This document shows, piece after piece, positions 56,402-64,000 of a stretch of DNA of 64,000 nucleotides (its first letter is position 1; the number at the start of each line of letters is the position of its first letter). Below the pieces are notes generated by a model. It saw only the letters and a program-made list of their open reading frames with translations. It was not told the origin of the DNA and did not search any database. Location of the stretch: the NCBI GenBank assembly GCA_031255415.1, contig JAIRSO010000018.1, positions 1 to 64,000 of the forward strand, written 5' to 3'. The DNA comes from Oscillospiraceae bacterium. GTDB lineage: Bacteria; Bacillota; Clostridia; Christensenellales; Aristaeellaceae. Both the position numbers and the translations under genes were made by a program.

Positions 56402-57945
56402 TCAATAGAAGCCGGAGGCTTCGTAGTGATATCGTAAACGACGCGGTTGACATGCGGCGACTCGTTGACAATACGCGATGATACGCGGGCAAGCACATCG
56501 TAAGGTATGCGAGCCCAGTCGCTGGTCATGAAGTCGTCCGTAGTAACCGCGCGGATAGCGATAGCGTTCTCATAAGTGCGCTCGTCACCCATCACGCCGA
56601 CGGATCGAACGCCCGTGAGCACCGTCAAGTATTGCTGGATGGAACGGGCGAGTCCAGCCTTGGAGATTTCGTCACGAAGGATTGCGTCGCTAGAACGGAC
56701 GATAGATATTTTGTCGCGAGTAACTTCGCCTAAGCAGCGGATGGCAAGGCCAGGGCCAGGGAACGGTTGCCGCCAGACTATCGATTCAGGAAGGCCGAGT
56801 TTCTCGCCGACAGAGCGGACTTCATCCTTGAATAACATGCGTAAAGGTTCGATGAGTCCGTTGAATCCAATGTTGGATGGAAGGCCGCCAACGTTATGGT
56901 GGCTTTTGATGACCGCCGCGCCGGCTGCGTGTCCGCTTTCAATAACGTCAGGGTAAGTGGTGCCCTGGGCAAGGAATTCGATGTTATGGAGAGAGGAGAG
57001 TTTGGAGGCTTCCGAGGCGAAGACCTCAACGAAAGCCGCGCCGATTATCTTGCGTTTGAGTTCGGGGTCGGTAACGTTTTTAAGGCGTGAGAAGAAAAGG
57101 TCGGATGCGTCGGTTTGAATAAGATGGAGGTCAAAGTTGTGTGTGAAGGCGGCAAGGACTTCAGAGGTTTCGCCCTCGCGCATGAAGCCATGATCAACAT
57201 AAACACAAGTGAGTTGCCGGCCGATTGCGCGGGATAAGATTGCGGCAGTAACGGCGCTGTCCACGCCGCCAGAAAGGCCAAGGAGGACGCGGGATGAGCC
57301 GATAAGGGTGCGGAGTTCAGGGATTGTGCGCTGGATGAACGCTTCCATGGACCAAGAGTTGGAAGCGCCGCATATATTGTATAAGAAGTTATGTAAGAGG
57401 GTGCGGCCATGGTCGGTATGGGTTACTTCAGGGTGGAATTGAACGCCGAAGAGGTTAAGGGATGGGTTGGAGATGGCCGCGATAGGGCAATTGTCGGACG
57501 AGGCAAGGACAGAGAAGCCAGGAGGGGTATGGGTGACAAGGTCAGTATGGCTCATCCAGCAAGAAGTAGTAGCAGGAATGGATTCAGTAAGCGCGCATAA
57601 GTTTTTATTGAGTTGGATAGAGACGCGTCCGTATTCGCGGAGGGCGCCAGGTTCGATGGAACCGCCCAAGTGGTGCGACATCCACTGCATGCCGTAACAG
57701 ATGCCGAGGGTAGGGACGCCAAGGGTGAGTAAAGCAGGGTCGGCAGAAGGTGCGGAAGGAGCAAGGACGGATGAAGGGCTGCCGGATAAGATCAAGCCAA
57801 TAGGGGGGGAGGAGCGGAGCGAAGATGCAGGGGTGGTGCAAGGGAGTACCTCGCAGTAAACGCCCGCTTCGCGGACGCGGCGAGCGATGAGCTGGCAGTA
57901 TTGGCCTCCGAAATTAAGGATGACGACGCGCTGATTGTCAAGCAC
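56392..57945 (-). CDS. guaA: GMP synthase (glutamine-hydrolysing)
   Basis: 517 aa. It converts XMP to GMP. The glutaminase domain (about 1-190) shows LNFGGQYCQLIARRVRE, GICYGMQWM (Cys nucleophile) and GVQFHPEVTHTD; the ATP-pyrophosphatase domain has LLGLSGGVDSAV; the dimerisation part ends TTKPPASIEWE. GTG 57945 has GGGAGG seven bases upstream; a nearby ATG is out of frame. A promoter lies at 57974-58002. Third positions are pyrimidine-rich (CTC, CTT, TCC, GCC), unlike the GCG/CTG style of neighbours. Confidence 0.96.
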   Translation of the reverse strand: MLDNQRVVILNFGGQYCQLIARRVREAGVYCEVLPCTTPASSLRSSPPIGLILSGSPSSVLAPSAPSADPALLTLGVPTLGICYGMQWMSHHLGGSIEPGALREYGRVSIQLNKNLCALTESIPATTSCWMSHTDLVTHTPPGFSVLASSDNCPIAAISNPSLNLFGVQFHPEVTHTDHGRTLLHNFLYNICGASNSWSMEAFIQRTIPELRTLIGSSRVLLGLSGGVDSAVTAAILSRAIGRQLTCVYVDHGFMREGETSEVLAAFTHNFDLHLIQTDASDLFFSRLKNVTDPELKRKIIGAAFVEVFASEASKLSSLHNIEFLAQGTTYPDVIESGHAAGAAVIKSHHNVGGLPSNIGFNGLIEPLRMLFKDEVRSVGEKLGLPESIVWRQPFPGPGLAIRCLGEVTRDKISIVRSSDAILRDEISKAGLARSIQQYLTVLTGVRSVGVMGDERTYENAIAIRAVTTDDFMTSDWARIPYDVLARVSSRIVNESPHVNRVVYDITTKPPASIEWE

Positions 57946-57973
57946 GGCATTGCCTCCCTATAAGGATGGCGTT

Positions 57974-58002
57974 ATTATACTAAACAGGGCAATGCTTGTA
58001 AA
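57974..58002 (-). promoter_or_regulatory. Promoter of the guaA operon
   Basis: On the minus strand TTTACA (58002-57997), a 17-bp spacer and TATAAT (57979-57974). The leader is too short for a purine riboswitch and I see none. Confidence 0.6.
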
Positions 58003-58032
58003 GCGAGGGGTAAGTCGAAGGCAAAAGCATGA

Positions 58033-58180
58033 CAGCGGCACATGGGTCCAGCGGCACGCTGGTCAGGGGGTCAAGGGGGGCTGAAGCCCCCCTGCGGGGT
58101 CTGGGGCAGCGCCCCAGCGTTACCCAACCCCGCGTCAACCCCGCGCAAACCCCGCGTCAACCCCGCGTAAGCCGCGCAAG
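58033..58180 (-). repeat. Composite intergenic repeat, copy C (inverted)
   Basis: The three-hairpin block in reverse orientation (58033-58119) followed by about four 11-bp units related to GGGTTGACGCG (58120-58180, read on the minus strand). With copy D it forms an inverted pair about 65 bases apart, in the 541-base gap between guaA and the histidine phosphatase gene. Confidence 0.85.
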
Positions 58181-58246
58181 CGGCATGAAGTTTCTTTGCC
58201 CCTTCGGGGCTAGGATAAACGTTGGTTACGGGTGGGCGGAGGAGGC

Positions 58247-58332
58247 GCTGGGGCGCTGCCCCAGACCCCGCAGGGGGGCTTCAGCCCCCCTTGACCCCCT
58301 GACCAGCGTGCCGCTGGACCCATGTGCCGCTC
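58247..58332 (+). repeat. Composite intergenic repeat, copy D
   Basis: Nearly identical to copy A from GCTGGGGCGCTGCCCC to CCCATGTGCCGCT, in plus orientation. The remaining gap 58333-58487 holds a CCACCGC/GCGGTGG dyad (58371-58407) but no gene or clear promoter. Confidence 0.85.
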
Positions 58333-58487
58333 TGATGTTTTGTCTGCGTTGTTATTTGCCGCCGCTGTTTGTGCCACCGCTTCGCGGCCTACGCGGGGTT
58401 AACGCGGTGGCGTGGGGGTAAGTAACTTTGCGCAGGTACAGCTTCTCGGCTCACGGATGCAAATATGTAATGTTGGAGGACATTTCT

Positions 58488-59042
58488 ATGAAACTCTATT
58501 ATGCTCGTCATGGCGAGACTGACTGGAACTCCCTTAACAAAGTCTTAGGCGTTACTGACGTTCCTCTCAACTCTAACGGTAAAGCTCAAGCGCTTGGTCT
58601 TGCCGACCAATGCTTGCGTTTAGGCGACATTGATATTATCATATCATCCCCGCTTTCCCGCTGTGTTGAAACCGCCTCTCTTATCTCATCGCGCACCTCT
58701 ATCCCTTTCTCTACTGACAACCGCCTTTCTGAGTGGAACTATGGCAAATACGAAGGGGTTGACCGTATGGGCACATACTCCCCATCCAAACCCTTATTCC
58801 AGCATGCTAAAATGGGTTTTTGCGAACGTGTTGGCGAGACTGGCGAATCTCTTCTTCAGTTATCCCACCGCGTCTATTCTTTCCTTGACGACCTCCCTAC
58901 TCTTTATTCTGGACGCAATCCTCTTCTTATCACGCATGGCGGGGTATGCCGCGTCCTTGAAACCTATTACAAGAGCATGACTCCTCTTGAATTCTCACAA
59001 TATTTCACAGACAACTGCGAGCTCCGCCTCTGGATAATATGA
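58488..59042 (+). CDS. Histidine phosphatase, phosphoglycerate-mutase family
   Basis: 184 aa. The RHG motif is YARHGETDWN (catalytic His about 8); SPLSRCVETASLI, the acid in LSEWNYGKYEG, and the second His in LITHGGVCRVLETY complete the site. Typical roles are alpha-ribazole or sugar-phosphate phosphatase; the substrate is undefined. GGAGG stands eight bases before ATG 58488. Codon choice is T/C-ended (GCT, CGT, CTT), lower in GC than its neighbours, and it follows two repeats, which suggests a transfer or different expression class. Confidence 0.88.
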   Translation: MKLYYARHGETDWNSLNKVLGVTDVPLNSNGKAQALGLADQCLRLGDIDIIISSPLSRCVETASLISSRTSIPFSTDNRLSEWNYGKYEGVDRMGTYSPSKPLFQHAKMGFCERVGETGESLLQLSHRVYSFLDDLPTLYSGRNPLLITHGGVCRVLETYYKSMTPLEFSQYFTDNCELRLWII

Positions 59043-59097
59043 CAAAAATCCCCCTCTATTTTCGTCACCCATCCCCCGCCAAAAAACGGCGCGCCTA

Positions 59098-59126
59098 TTG
59101 ACAACGCGCCCCTCATGTGGTTTAAT
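59098..59126 (+). promoter_or_regulatory. Promoter of the XRE-cupin/pot operon
   Basis: TTGACA (59098-59103), a 17-bp spacer and TTTAAT (59121-59126). An inverted repeat GGCGCG/CGCGCC (59088-59093 and 59105-59110) brackets the -35, a likely place for a repressor. Confidence 0.55.
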
Positions 59127-59136
59127 AAACATCGCT

Positions 59137-59197
59137 TGCTTGTTTAGTATTCCTGAACCAAGCATATATCAAAGCAAAAGTATTGGATTGCTAAACA
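59137..59197 (+). promoter_or_regulatory. Candidate operator region of the polyamine operon
   Basis: A dyad TGCTTG (59137-59142) / CAAGCA (59159-59164) extends to TTAG/CTGAA, and TGTTTAG (59141-59147) is matched by CTAAACA (59191-59197), 50 bases apart. Both lie in the leader just after the promoter, where an autoregulatory PuuR-like protein would bind. Confidence 0.4.
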
Positions 59198-59233
59198 CGC
59201 CCCCCCTCCCCACTACCGGAAAGGAGCGCTTGC

Positions 59234-59776
59234 GTGGAGATCGGTGAAAAACTCAAGCAACTGCGCCTCCGGCTGGGGCTGACGCAGGAAGAGCTCGCGG
59301 ATCGCTGCGAGCTTAGCAAGGGATTCATTTCCCAGGTGGAGCGCGACCTTACTTCGCCCTCCATCGCTACTTTAGTGGATATCCTCCAGGGACTGGGCAC
59401 AACCCCGCGCCAGTTCTTTGCGCAGGACAAAGCGGAGCCGGTCGTGTTCTCGCAGAGCGATATGTTCGTTAAGCCTGACACTGACGACAAGACCGGCTCT
59501 GTTACCTGGCTCGTCCCCAACGCCCAGGGCAACACTATGGAGCCGATCCTTGTGCGCATCGAGCCTGGCGGCGAGACCGCGCTTGACGATCCTCATGAGG
59601 GCGAGGAATTCGGATACATCCTATCCGGATCGATCGACGTTAAGCTGGGCGGTGTGACCTACCGCGCCAAGGCTGGCGACTCGTTCTATTTCAGACCCTC
59701 TTCGGAGCATTCCCTGTCCAACGCGGGCAAATCGGCCGCCCGCGTGCTATGGATCTCCACCCCTCCCAGTTTTTAG
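59234..59776 (+). CDS. XRE-cupin transcriptional regulator, PuuR-like
   Basis: 180 aa. The N-terminal helix-turn-helix (about 5-60: LRLRLGLTQEELADRCELSKGFISQVERD) is followed by a cupin sensor (about 105-175: EPILVRIEPGG...HEGEEFGYILSGSIDVKLGG...GDSFYFRPSSEHSLSN). Regulators of this type adjust polyamine uptake and breakdown. It is the first gene before potABCD, separated from it by 34 bases. GTG 59234 has AAGGAG eight bases upstream. It likely controls this operon (inference). Confidence 0.9.
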   Translation: MEIGEKLKQLRLRLGLTQEELADRCELSKGFISQVERDLTSPSIATLVDILQGLGTTPRQFFAQDKAEPVVFSQSDMFVKPDTDDKTGSVTWLVPNAQGNTMEPILVRIEPGGETALDDPHEGEEFGYILSGSIDVKLGGVTYRAKAGDSFYFRPSSEHSLSNAGKSAARVLWISTPPSF

Positions 59777-59810
59777 CTGAAATAACATATGTCTCGAGGT
59801 GACGCGCGCC

Positions 59811-60896
59811 GTGCAGGATAAGTCCCCGCCCAGCGGGATAGACGACTACCATCTAATCGAGCTGGTGGACGTCACCAAAGTTTTTGATACCACTGTTGCG
59901 CTTAGCCGGATGAACCTTTACGTCCGCCGGCGCGAGTTTGTTACCTTACTTGGCCCCTCTGGCTGCGGTAAATCTACCACTTTGCGGATCATTGGCGGGT
60001 TTGAGCAGCCTACGGATGGCAAGGTGCTCTTTGAGGGTGAGGACATCACTCGCCTGCCTCCTTACAAGCGGCGCGTCAACACGGTATTCCAGCGTTACGC
60101 GCTGTTCCCGCACCTTAACGTGTTCGATAATATCGCGTTCGGGCTGACGATCGCTAAGGTTCACAGGCCTGAAATAACTCGCCGGGTGGGCGCTATGCTT
60201 GATCTGGTCGGGCTTCGCGGTATGGAGAGGCGCTCTGTTGACGCGCTCTCTGGCGGGCAGCAGCAGCGCGTGGCTATTGCGCGCGCGTTGGTCAACGAGC
60301 CGGAGGTATTGCTCCTTGACGAGCCTCTAGGCGCGCTGGATCTGCGTCTGCGCAAAGACATGCAGCTGGAGCTTAAGAAGATGCAGCAGCGCCTGGGCAT
60401 AACGTTCCTATACGTTACGCACGACCAGGAAGAGGCGCTGACGATGAGCGATACTATCGTGGTTATGCGCGAGGGACGCATCCAGCAGATCGGCACGCCC
60501 AAGCGCATATACGACGAGCCGAAGAACGCTTTCGTCGCCGCGTTTATCGGAGAATCCAACATACTGGACGCGGTGATGATCCGCGATGAGCGCGTGAGGT
60601 TCTGCGAGCGCGAGTTTATATGCGTGGATCGCGGGTTCGGACAGAACAAGCGGGTGGACGTGGTTCTGCGTCCGGAAGACCTAACCCTTGTGCCTGCCGA
60701 ACAAGGGATGCTCTCGGGGGTGGTTATGTCGGTGCTGTTCAAGGGCGTGCATTACGAGATGATGATTGACTGCGGATGCGGCGCGCTGAAGGTACACTCG
60801 ACCAGCATGGCTCCGGAGGGCGAGAGGGTTGGGCTGTCGGTGGTGCCGTTCAACATCCATATTATGGAGAAGGTTGGGGAGGCTTGCCCCGCCTGA
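59811..60896 (+). CDS. potA: Spermidine/putrescine importer ATPase PotA
   Basis: 361 aa. ABC ATPase: Walker [14 protein letters not shown], signature [15 protein letters not shown], Walker [12 protein letters not shown]-loop [10 protein letters not shown]; the C-terminal TOBE domain (about 270-360) follows. GTG 59811 is preferred over GTG 59799 because GAGGTGA lies eight bases before it. The gene order potA-potB-potC-potD is the classical one. It hydrolyses ATP for polyamine uptake. Confidence 0.94.
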   Translation: MQDKSPPSGIDDYHLIELVDVTKVFDTTVALSRMNLYVRRREFVTLLGPSGCGKSTTLRIIGGFEQPTDGKVLFEGEDITRLPPYKRRVNTVFQRYALFPHLNVFDNIAFGLTIAKVHRPEITRRVGAMLDLVGLRGMERRSVDALSGGQQQRVAIARALVNEPEVLLLDEPLGALDLRLRKDMQLELKKMQQRLGITFLYVTHDQEEALTMSDTIVVMREGRIQQIGTPKRIYDEPKNAFVAAFIGESNILDAVMIRDERVRFCEREFICVDRGFGQNKRVDVVLRPEDLTLVPAEQGMLSGVVMSVLFKGVHYEMMIDCGCGALKVHSTSMAPEGERVGLSVVPFNIHIMEKVGEACPA

Positions 60897-60912
60897 CCGT
60901 TGAGGTTCTGAT

Positions 60913-61728
60913 ATGAAGCGTTCGTCCTTCGCGGCTCCATACGGGTTGTGGATGCTCGTGTTCACGATCGTGCCGATATTCATCATCGTGTACTACGCGT
61001 TCACGATAAACGGCGCGGTTACGCTGGATAACTTCCGGATGTTTCTGGAGCCGGAGTTTGTGGGGATACTGACGTTCTCGCTTTGGCTGGCGTTTTTGTG
61101 CACGCTGCTGTGCCTGTTGTTCGGGTACCCGTGCGCGCTGTTCCTGGCTGGACGCGACATGCGGCGCGCAACGCTGTTTGTCGTGCTGTTCGTGATCCCG
61201 ATGTGGATGAACTTCCTTCTGCGCACCTACGCGTGGATGACCCTGCTGGAGGATACCGGGCTGATCAACCGGTTCCTGGAGTGGATCGGCATAGGCCGCA
61301 AGCGGCTGATGTATACGGAGAACGCTGTATTGTTCGGGCTGGTATACAACTTCCTGCCGTTCATGATATTCCCGATATACTCCGTGCTGGTTCGCTCGGA
61401 TCGGAACCTTGAGGAGGCGGCGCAGGATCTGGGCGCTAACGCTTGGCTGGTGTTCCTAAGGGTGACGCTGCCGCTGTCGCTGCCGGGGGTGGTGTCGGGG
61501 GTGTCGATGGTGTTCATGCCGGCGGTGACGACGTTCGTGGTGCCCAGGCTGCTGGGCGGCGGATCGTTCATGATGTTCGGCGATCTGATAGAGAATCAGT
61601 TTCTGACCACCGGGGATTGGAACTTCGGCTCCGCGCTCTCGCTGATCATGATGGGGCTGATATTCATCAGCCTGGGCATACTCCATCGGTTTAATCCGGA
61701 CGCCGAGTCGAACGGCGCGGTCTGGTGA
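60913..61728 (+). CDS. potB: Spermidine/putrescine permease PotB
   Basis: 271 aa with six membrane helices. The EAA loop is EEAAQDLGANAWLVFLRVTLPLS. GVSMVFMPAVTTFVVPRLLGGG is a family mark. It starts 17 bases after potA with GAGG seven bases upstream. It pairs with PotC to form the channel. Confidence 0.93.
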   Translation: MKRSSFAAPYGLWMLVFTIVPIFIIVYYAFTINGAVTLDNFRMFLEPEFVGILTFSLWLAFLCTLLCLLFGYPCALFLAGRDMRRATLFVVLFVIPMWMNFLLRTYAWMTLLEDTGLINRFLEWIGIGRKRLMYTENAVLFGLVYNFLPFMIFPIYSVLVRSDRNLEEAAQDLGANAWLVFLRVTLPLSLPGVVSGVSMVFMPAVTTFVVPRLLGGGSFMMFGDLIENQFLTTGDWNFGSALSLIMMGLIFISLGILHRFNPDAESNGAVW

Positions 61729-61738
61729 GGAGGCTGGC

Positions 61739-62536
61739 ATGGCTTGGCGCCGGTTGAGGATGACATACCTGGGCATTGTGCTGGCGTTTCTATACGCGCC
61801 GATCATCGTGCTGATCGTGTACTCGTTCAACGCGGCGGAGACGCGCGCGGTATGGGGCGGCTGGTCGCTCAAGTGGTACGCGGAGTTGTTCCACAACAAG
61901 AGCATCATGGACGCGCTGAGCGTGACGGTCTCCGTTGCGGCTCTGGCGACGCTGGCCTCGCTGGCGCTGGGCACGCTAGCCGCGATAGGGATGCACTCGA
62001 TGCGCGGCGGGTTAAGCCAGGTCTTCGTGCAGGTGACGAATCTGCCGATGATGACGCCGGATATCGTCACTGGCATATCCCTAATGGTGCTGTTCATATT
62101 CGCGAAAGCGCCGCGCGGGTACGGGACTATGCTGCTGGCGCACATCACGTTCGACGTGCCGTATGTGATATTCTCCGTACTGCCCAGACTGCGCAGGATG
62201 AACAAGCACATGTACGAGGCCGCGCTGGATCTGGGCGCGACTCCATCGACCGCGATGAGGCGGGTGATCATGCCCGAGATAATGCCGGGCATGGTGACGG
62301 GCGCGCTGCTGGCGTTCACGATGTCGCTGGACGATTTCGTGATCAGCTACTTTACGTCGGTGCGCACGGCGAACCTAAGCGTGCTGATATACTCGATGAC
62401 GCGGCGCAAGGTTCCGCCGACCGTCAACGCGCTGTCCGCGATCATGTTCGTCACAGTATTAACGTTATTGCTCATACAGAACCTGCGCGAGGCGCGCGCT
62501 GGCAAATCTAAACCGAAAGGAGCCGGGAGTCAATGA
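61739..62536 (+). CDS. potC: Spermidine/putrescine permease PotC
   Basis: 265 aa, six helices. EAA loop EAALDLGATPSTAMRRVIMPEIMPG; ALLAFTMSLDDFVISYF is the PotC signature. GAGGAGG lies five bases before the ATG. Its stop overlaps the potD start by four bases (ATGA). Confidence 0.93.
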   Translation: MAWRRLRMTYLGIVLAFLYAPIIVLIVYSFNAAETRAVWGGWSLKWYAELFHNKSIMDALSVTVSVAALATLASLALGTLAAIGMHSMRGGLSQVFVQVTNLPMMTPDIVTGISLMVLFIFAKAPRGYGTMLLAHITFDVPYVIFSVLPRLRRMNKHMYEAALDLGATPSTAMRRVIMPEIMPGMVTGALLAFTMSLDDFVISYFTSVRTANLSVLIYSMTRRKVPPTVNALSAIMFVTVLTLLLIQNLREARAGKSKPKGAGSQ

Positions 62537-63576
62537 AGTCGAGGGTATGGGTTGTCTTAATCGCGCTGGCGATCACGCTGTGCGCCGCGTCCGCCGCGCT
62601 GGCTGGCGGCGAGGTCAACGTGTACAACTGGGAGGATTACATCAGCGAGGACGCGCTGGAGTTGTTTGAGGAAGAGACCGGCATAACGGTCAACTATATG
62701 CGTTTCACGACGAACGAGGACATGTTGGTGCAGGTTCGCGCCGATCCGACCAACTACGACGTGATATTCCCTAGCGACTATATCATCGAGCGGCTGATAT
62801 CGGAGGATCTGCTAGAGGAACTGGACTGGCGGAATATACCCAACGCGTCGTACACGCTGGACTGGCTGAATAGCCCGTCGTATGATCCGCAGGGGAAATT
62901 CTCCGTGCCGTACATGTGGGGCACGGTAGGCGTCCTGTACAATACGCGGATGGTGAGCGAGCCGATCGATAGCTGGACCGCGATGTGGGATCAGCAGTAC
63001 GAGAACAACGTGTTCATGATGGACTCGATACGCGACACGATAGGCGTGACGCTGAAGATGCTGGGTTACTCGATGAATGAGCGCGGGCAGGACGCGCTGG
63101 ACGCGGTGAGGGATAAACTCATCGAGCAGAAGCGCGCGGGGATCGTTAAGGCGTATCAGGTGGACGAGACGAAGGATAAGATGATCGCGGGCGAGGCGGC
63201 GATGGGCGTGGTATGGTCGGGAGACGCGGCATACGCGATAGGTTACAACGAGGATCTGGCGTATGTAGTGCCCAAGGAAGGCTCGAACATATGGGTGGAC
63301 GGGATGTGCGTGCCCAAAGGCGCGCGCAACAAGGAGAACGCGGAGATATTCATCGACTTCATGTGCCGTCCGGACGTGGCGCTGATGAACTTCGAGGAGA
63401 TATGGTACTGCACGCCGAACGCGGGGGTAATAGAGTTGCTGGACGAGGAGACGCTGGCGGACGAGACCGTATTCCCGCCGCAGGACGTTATTGACAGGTG
63501 CGAGTTCTATCAGGATATAGCCAGCGATATAACGCGGTTTAACAGGATTTGGCTGGCGGTTAAGTCGGCGAGGTAG
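62533..63576 (+). CDS. potD: Polyamine-binding protein PotD
   Basis: 347 aa. Signal peptide about 1-24 (ALAGGE), no lipobox Cys. The mature part is VNVYNWEDYISEDALELFEEETG..., with YDVIFPSDYIIERLI and the W-S-G-D-A region VVWSGDAAYAIGYNEDLAYVVP that lines the ligand cleft. It captures spermidine or putrescine outside the cell. The last gene of the operon. A strong terminator follows at 63614-63661. Confidence 0.93.
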   Translation: MKSRVWVVLIALAITLCAASAALAGGEVNVYNWEDYISEDALELFEEETGITVNYMRFTTNEDMLVQVRADPTNYDVIFPSDYIIERLISEDLLEELDWRNIPNASYTLDWLNSPSYDPQGKFSVPYMWGTVGVLYNTRMVSEPIDSWTAMWDQQYENNVFMMDSIRDTIGVTLKMLGYSMNERGQDALDAVRDKLIEQKRAGIVKAYQVDETKDKMIAGEAAMGVVWSGDAAYAIGYNEDLAYVVPKEGSNIWVDGMCVPKGARNKENAEIFIDFMCRPDVALMNFEEIWYCTPNAGVIELLDEETLADETVFPPQDVIDRCEFYQDIASDITRFNRIWLAVKSAR

Positions 63577-63613
63577 GGGACGAGCGCCCCTTGCGCAACC
63601 TAACAAATATTCT

Positions 63614-63661
63614 AAAGGAACGTTCCCTTTGCCGCGATGCGATAGAGGGGACGTTCCTTTT
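63614..63661. terminator. Bidirectional terminator between potD and rqcH
   Basis: AAAGGAACGTTCCCT (63614-63628) pairs with AGGGGACGTTCCTTT (63646-63660) over about 15 positions with one G-T, loop of 17 bases, flanked by TTTT on the plus strand and AAA/TTT on the other. Confidence 0.8.
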
Positions 63662-63687
63662 CGAAGCGCCGGAGAAGACGTTTACAA

Positions 63688-64000
63688 TTATTCTCCCTTG
63701 CCGTTGATCAGCGCGATCGCTCGAACCGACGACTCGTCCGGCGTAACGTAGTATGTCTTCTGATTCGTGTACGTCACGAATCCTGCCGCCGCTCCGCCGG
63801 GTTTCTTTACATACTTGCGAAGCGTCGCGTCCACCGGAACATTCGCCGACGCTCTGCCTTTGCTGTACCAGGCCGCCAGCATCAGCGCCTCGCTCATCGT
63901 CTTGTCCGGCAGATCCCCGCCGTGCCTGGCTACTACGTGCGATCCCGGCATATCCTTCGCGTGGATCCACGTCATGTCACCGTCCGCCGCCGCCGTTATC
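63688..64000 (-). CDS. rqcH: NFACT-family protein, C-terminal part (RqcH-like)
   Basis: The frame runs off the 3' end of the window, so only about the last 104 residues are present. The NFACT-R segment is evident: DMTWIHAKDMPGSHVVARHGG, then LMLAAWYSKGRASANVPVDATLRKYVKKPGGAAAGFVTYTNQKT. RqcH in Bacillus adds Ala tails to stalled nascent chains and was once called a fibronectin-binding protein. The C-terminal TNQKTYYVTPDE fits. The rest of the gene lies beyond the window. Confidence 0.85.
   Translation of the reverse strand, partial: ITAAADGDMTWIHAKDMPGSHVVARHGGDLPDKTMSEALMLAAWYSKGRASANVPVDATLRKYVKKPGGAAAGFVTYTNQKTYYVTPDESSVRAIALINGKGE

Noticed and set aside
56868-57945. Plus-strand ORFs opposite guaA
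   Set aside because: guaA is complete with all catalytic motifs on the minus strand; the others are shadows.

Overview
The window reads as chromosome of a GC-rich (roughly 55-60% by eye), endospore-forming Clostridia-type Firmicute, probably a gut or rumen lineage known mostly from metagenomes (inference; a Christensenellales- or Oscillospirales-like lineage would fit). Support: two alpha/beta-type small acid-soluble spore proteins, SpoIID, a SigB/F/G-type sigma factor with an RsbW-type partner, the sepF-ylm-divIVA cluster, CdaA/CdaR, HPr kinase, and plant-polysaccharide enzymes. I found no tRNA, rRNA or CRISPR array.

Layout. 0-2.5 kb: a truncated CE15-like esterase, a GH51 arabinofuranosidase and a small Cys-rich protein. 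2.5-4.8 kb: three tandem collagen-like genes sharing an unrecognised C-terminal module. 4.9-9.5 kb: a HAD phosphatase with a probable leaderless start, DegV, two SASPs, then an Rpn-family nuclease gene followed by a separately translatable copy of its own C-terminal region. 9.5-17.5 kb (minus strand): an SDR, spoIID, and the operon anti-sigma / sigma / HlyD-like / yggS / sepF / yggT / ylmH / divIVA, which joins cell division to regulation. 17.8-22.8 kb: a sugar ABC importer with a secreted beta-helix GH28-like enzyme. 22.8-25.2 kb: a 36-bp tandem repeat, cdaR and cdaA. 25.4-31.2 kb: cell-wall protein, sugar kinase, a 64-aa protein under an SD-masking hairpin, VanW protein, fructokinase. 31.4-34.7 kb: ffh-rpsP-khpA-rimM-trmD. 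34.7-41.7 kb: secreted protein, aconitase-like hydratase, NADP isocitrate dehydrogenase and topoisomerase III. 41.7-45.6 kb (minus): an OYE/SDR/flavoprotein reductase operon. 45.8-50.0 kb: alpha/beta hydrolase, membrane-anchored MurF-like ligase, Ddl, small membrane protein. 50-58 kb (minus): MFS, rsmG, glucokinase, hprK, HAD, ROK-like protein, guaA. 58-64 kb: histidine phosphatase, XRE-cupin regulator with the potABCD polyamine importer, and the end of an NFACT (RqcH-like) gene.

The most promising novelty is at 8.2-9.5 kb. E. coli Rpn nucleases are known to carry an intragenic antitoxin made from an internal start. Here the same kind of internal start (SD AAGGAG, 9 nt, ATG) is present, and the C-terminal segment is also duplicated downstream as its own ORF with the same SD and spacing. 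Over the first 45 codons I count seven substitutions up to the repeat region, all synonymous in the copy's own, shifted frame. This suggests a nuclease with both an intragenic and a detached antitoxin. Other leads are the LW-YH module of the collagen-like proteins, two hairpins that mask Shine-Dalgarno sites, a composite intergenic repeat present four times, a compact GC-rich RNA-like fold upstream of ffh, and an anti-sigma factor whose N-box lacks the usual Asn.
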